DNA from: Oscillospiraceae bacterium
GTDB lineage: Bacteria > Bacillota > Clostridia > Oscillospirales > Ruminococcaceae
DNA length: 7,004 bases
NCBI GenBank assembly: GCA_031285645.1
Contig: JAITVU010000126.1
Location: 1 to 7,004, forward strand
Direction: 5' to 3'
The notes under the pieces were generated by a model, which was not told the origin of the DNA, did no database searches, and was given only the letters and a program-made list of their open reading frames with translations. The position numbers and the translations under genes were made by a program. This document shows positions 5,168 through 7,004 of this stretch, piece after piece (position 1 is the stretch's first letter; every line of letters begins with the position of its first letter).

Positions 5168-6703
5168 ATGAGAGTCATAAAAATACTGTTTAAATTTTTG
5201 TTCAGCCGCCTGTTTCTAGTCGCGTTAATGATTGCCATCCAGGTGTTTCTTCTTGCCGGCGCCGTTCTGTATTTCACCAATTCGGTTTTTTATATTTATC
5301 TGGTCTGCCACGCCCTAAGCTTTCTTGTCGTGCTGGCTATTTTGGGCAATAACGACAATCCGTCGTACAAAATCACATGGATTATCGCAATCCTGCTGTT
5401 CCCCGTCGCGGGCGGCGTTTTTTACCTCGCCTTCGGCAGCAAGCGCATGCCGAAAAGCCTGGAAAAGCTTCTTGAGCGCACTGTTGAGGACATGCACGCC
5501 TATTTGCCCAAAAACGAGGATGTCGACAATGAGACCCAACTGCTCAACAGGCAGACAATAACACAGAGCCAGTATATTTACAATGTGACGGGCTGCCCCA
5601 TGATGGCGGGCACACCCTCAAAATACTACGCGGTGGGCGAGGACATGTTTGAGGATATGATGGCCGAAATAAAAAAGGCCCGGCGCTATATCATGCTGGA
5701 GTTTTTTATTATCGAGCCCGGCATTATGTGGGACAGCATCTTAAATATGCTCAGGCAGAAAATGCGCGAGGGCATCGCCGTCTACCTGATGTACGACGAC
5801 CTCGGCACGATTAACACCCTGCCCAAGGGCTATGACAAAATTCTGAAAAGCATGGGCATCAAGCTGTGCGTCTTCAATCCCTTCCGCCCCCGGGCCAGCG
5901 CCATGCTCAATTACCGCGACCACCGCAAACTCCTTGTTATAGACGGCGCCACCGGATTTTGCGGCGGCATCAACCTCGCGGATGAATACATCAACAAAAT
6001 AGACAAGCACGGACACTGGAAAGACACGGGCGTCATGCTCAAGGGCGAAGCGGTATGGGAAATGACCTTGCTCTTTTTGCAGATGTGGCAGTTCGCAACC
6101 CGCCAAAAGATGGACTTCGGCTCCTTTCAGCCCACTAAAACCACCCTGCCCTCCGACGGGCTTGTCCAGGTGTTCGGGGACAGCCCGCTTGACAAAACCA
6201 ACGTCATCGAGACAGCGTACCTGAACATCATTTCACGCGCGACCAAATATGTCTACATCACGACGCCCTACCTCATCATCGGCTACGAGATGGAGCAGGC
6301 ATTGTGCAACGCGGCCCTCAGCGGCATCGACGTGCGCATCATCACGCCGCATATCTATGACAAGTGGTATGTGCATATGCTTACGCGCTCGCACTATAAG
6401 CGCCTGAGCGAATGCGGCGTCAAAATCTATGAGTACACACCCGGATTTATGCACGCCAAAATGTTTATCGCCGATGACAACATCGGCATGGTCGGCACCT
6501 GCAATATGGATTTCAGGAGCTTTTACCTGCATTTTGAATGCGGCGTCACGTTCTATAACGCCCGTATTATCGGCGCTGTCAAAAAAGATATCCTGGACTG
6601 CCAGCGCCTGTCCCATCTTGTATCCGTGCAGGAGGCGTCCCATGTCAAGCTCACAACACGCCTTATTCGCGCCGTGCTGCGCGTTTTCGCCCCGCTTTTT
6701 TAG
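5168..6703 (+). CDS. cls: Cardiolipin synthase, phospholipase D superfamily
   Basis: A 511-residue integral membrane enzyme that condenses two phosphatidylglycerol molecules to cardiolipin and glycerol. The N-terminus has three hydrophobic segments (about 13-36, 40-59 and 68-89), the latter two forming the PLDc_N domain. Two phospholipase D catalytic motifs follow: HRKLLVID (H252, K254, D259) with GGIN (266-269), and HAKMFIAD (H429, K431, D436) with GTCN (443-446). These are the paired HxKx4D signatures that form one active site on the cytoplasmic side. All key residues are present and the length is normal for bacterial Cls, so the gene looks intact. The start is set by GGAG five bases upstream and by the membrane segment that begins soon after. 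It stands alone, divergent from the Mbeg1-like gene; a shared membrane-lipid role is possible but not shown. Confidence 0.95.
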   Translation: MRVIKILFKFLFSRLFLVALMIAIQVFLLAGAVLYFTNSVFYIYLVCHALSFLVVLAILGNNDNPSYKITWIIAILLFPVAGGVFYLAFGSKRMPKSLEKLLERTVEDMHAYLPKNEDVDNETQLLNRQTITQSQYIYNVTGCPMMAGTPSKYYAVGEDMFEDMMAEIKKARRYIMLEFFIIEPGIMWDSILNMLRQKMREGIAVYLMYDDLGTINTLPKGYDKILKSMGIKLCVFNPFRPRASAMLNYRDHRKLLVIDGATGFCGGINLADEYINKIDKHGHWKDTGVMLKGEAVWEMTLLFLQMWQFATRQKMDFGSFQPTKTTLPSDGLVQVFGDSPLDKTNVIETAYLNIISRATKYVYITTPYLIIGYEMEQALCNAALSGIDVRIITPHIYDKWYVHMLTRSHYKRLSECGVKIYEYTPGFMHAKMFIADDNIGMVGTCNMDFRSFYLHFECGVTFYNARIIGAVKKDILDCQRLSHLVSVQEASHVKLTTRLIRAVLRVFAPLF

Positions 6704-6740
6704 TATGGATGCCATGTCCATGCCTGTCGGATATAGCAGA

Positions 6741-6801
6741 AGACCTTGGAGGAACTCTGTCCCTCCAAACCACCCTGCCAAAGGGATAACATCCCTCCGG
6801 A
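6741..6801 (+). repeat. 61 bp dispersed repeat, copy B
   Basis: Direct copy of 3324-3384 (53 of 61 identical). Here a first hairpin TTGGAGG/CCTCCAA (6746-6752/6762-6768) is perfect, and a second is AGGGAT, loop AAC, ATCCCT (6782-6796). It begins about 40 bp after the cls stop codon, the same placement relative to a plus-strand gene as copy A. No good T-rich terminator was found after cls, so this structure might contribute to 3' end formation. Confidence 0.85.
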
Positions 6802-6849
6802 CACCCACTATAGCTGTATAGGTTTATAATTGTGACACTATTTTAAATA

Positions 6850-6879
6850 CGCGGCAAACGCCGCGCGCCGCGAAGCGGC
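6850..6879. repeat. Tandem GC-rich hairpins
   Basis: CGCGGC, loop AAAC, GCCGCG (6850-6865) is followed directly by GCCGC, loop GAA, GCGGC (6867-6879). The second is a 13 bp exact match to 4972-4984. AT-rich CCTATA/CTATA-type sequences on both sides are partly complementary, suggesting a larger decayed palindrome. No function is assigned. Confidence 0.5.
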
Positions 6880-6922
6880 CTATATGACTATATATGGCTA
6901 TTCCATGTCTTTGGGCATGTAA

Positions 6923-7004
6923 TACTAATATCCGTTAAAAAGAGCGATAAAATTATCGCTCAAAACGCCTTTTTTCCAAAACGCATCGCGCCATTTTATC
7001 TGCT
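6923..7004 (-). mobile_element. MITE-like element, inverted copy cut by the window end
   Basis: Starts with TA and CTAATATCCGTT and matches the reverse complement of the element at 3518-3618 nearly base for base as far as the window runs. The few differences fall mostly in the short internal palindrome. Here that palindrome is intact (GAGCGATA, AAAT, TATCGCTC at 6942-6961), whereas the other copy has a decayed version. About 20 bp, including the far inverted end, should lie beyond the window. Confidence 0.75.

Noticed and set aside
6233..6808. A 191-codon minus-strand open frame over the 3' end of cls
   Set aside because: Antisense to cls; its N-terminal RRDVIPLAGWFGG again comes from the 61 bp repeat, which explains its similarity to the other antisense frame.
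1..7004. CRISPR array
   Set aside because: The repeats are few, long, structured and widely separated; there is no regular repeat-spacer pattern and no cas gene.

Overview
The window looks like a chromosomal segment of a Bacillota, probably Clostridia-type, bacterium of moderate GC. The evidence is AGGAGG/GGGAG-type ribosome binding sites, two good sigma-A-like promoters (TTTACA-17-TATGAT and TTGAAA-17-TATATT), a cardiolipin synthase with the N-terminal membrane domain common in Gram-positives, and an Mbeg1-like lipase-fold protein. The assignment is inferred from these traits only; no rRNA or other phylogenetic marker is present.

There are four complete protein genes, each apparently its own transcription unit: (1) an FAD-dependent oxidoreductase on the minus strand (500-1828); (2) a sugar phosphate isomerase/epimerase-type TIM barrel on the plus strand (2420-3241); (3) an Mbeg1-like (DUF2974) alpha/beta hydrolase on the minus strand (3603-4829); (4) cardiolipin synthase on the plus strand (5168-6703). 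Genes 1 and 2 are divergent and could both act in carbohydrate metabolism. Genes 3 and 4 are divergent and could both touch lipids or membranes. Neither link is demonstrated by the sequence.

The more striking content lies between the genes, where every interval carries palindromic or repeated DNA. Two 91-96 bp elements (340-430 and 1935-2030) flank gene 1 in inverted orientation. Each can fold into a near-perfect four-way cloverleaf: one outer stem enclosing three hairpins. Their sequences differ while base pairing is largely kept, so they look like diverged copies of one structured repeat family. A second family is a ~100 bp MITE-like element with inverted ends CTAATATCC and flanking TA (3518-3618, and an inverted copy running off the window end at 6923-7004). 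One end of it supplies the stop codon and last few codons of gene 3. A third family is a 61 bp direct repeat (3324-3384, 6741-6801) downstream of both plus-strand genes, containing a hairpin that also shows compensatory changes.

The 338 bp between genes 3 and 4 contains a minus-strand terminator, a perfect 22 bp hairpin and the cls promoter. Positions 1-339 hold no gene I can support, only weak local structure. Positions 1829-2419 hold the gene 1 start region, a cloverleaf element, the gene 2 promoter and a long gene 2 leader.
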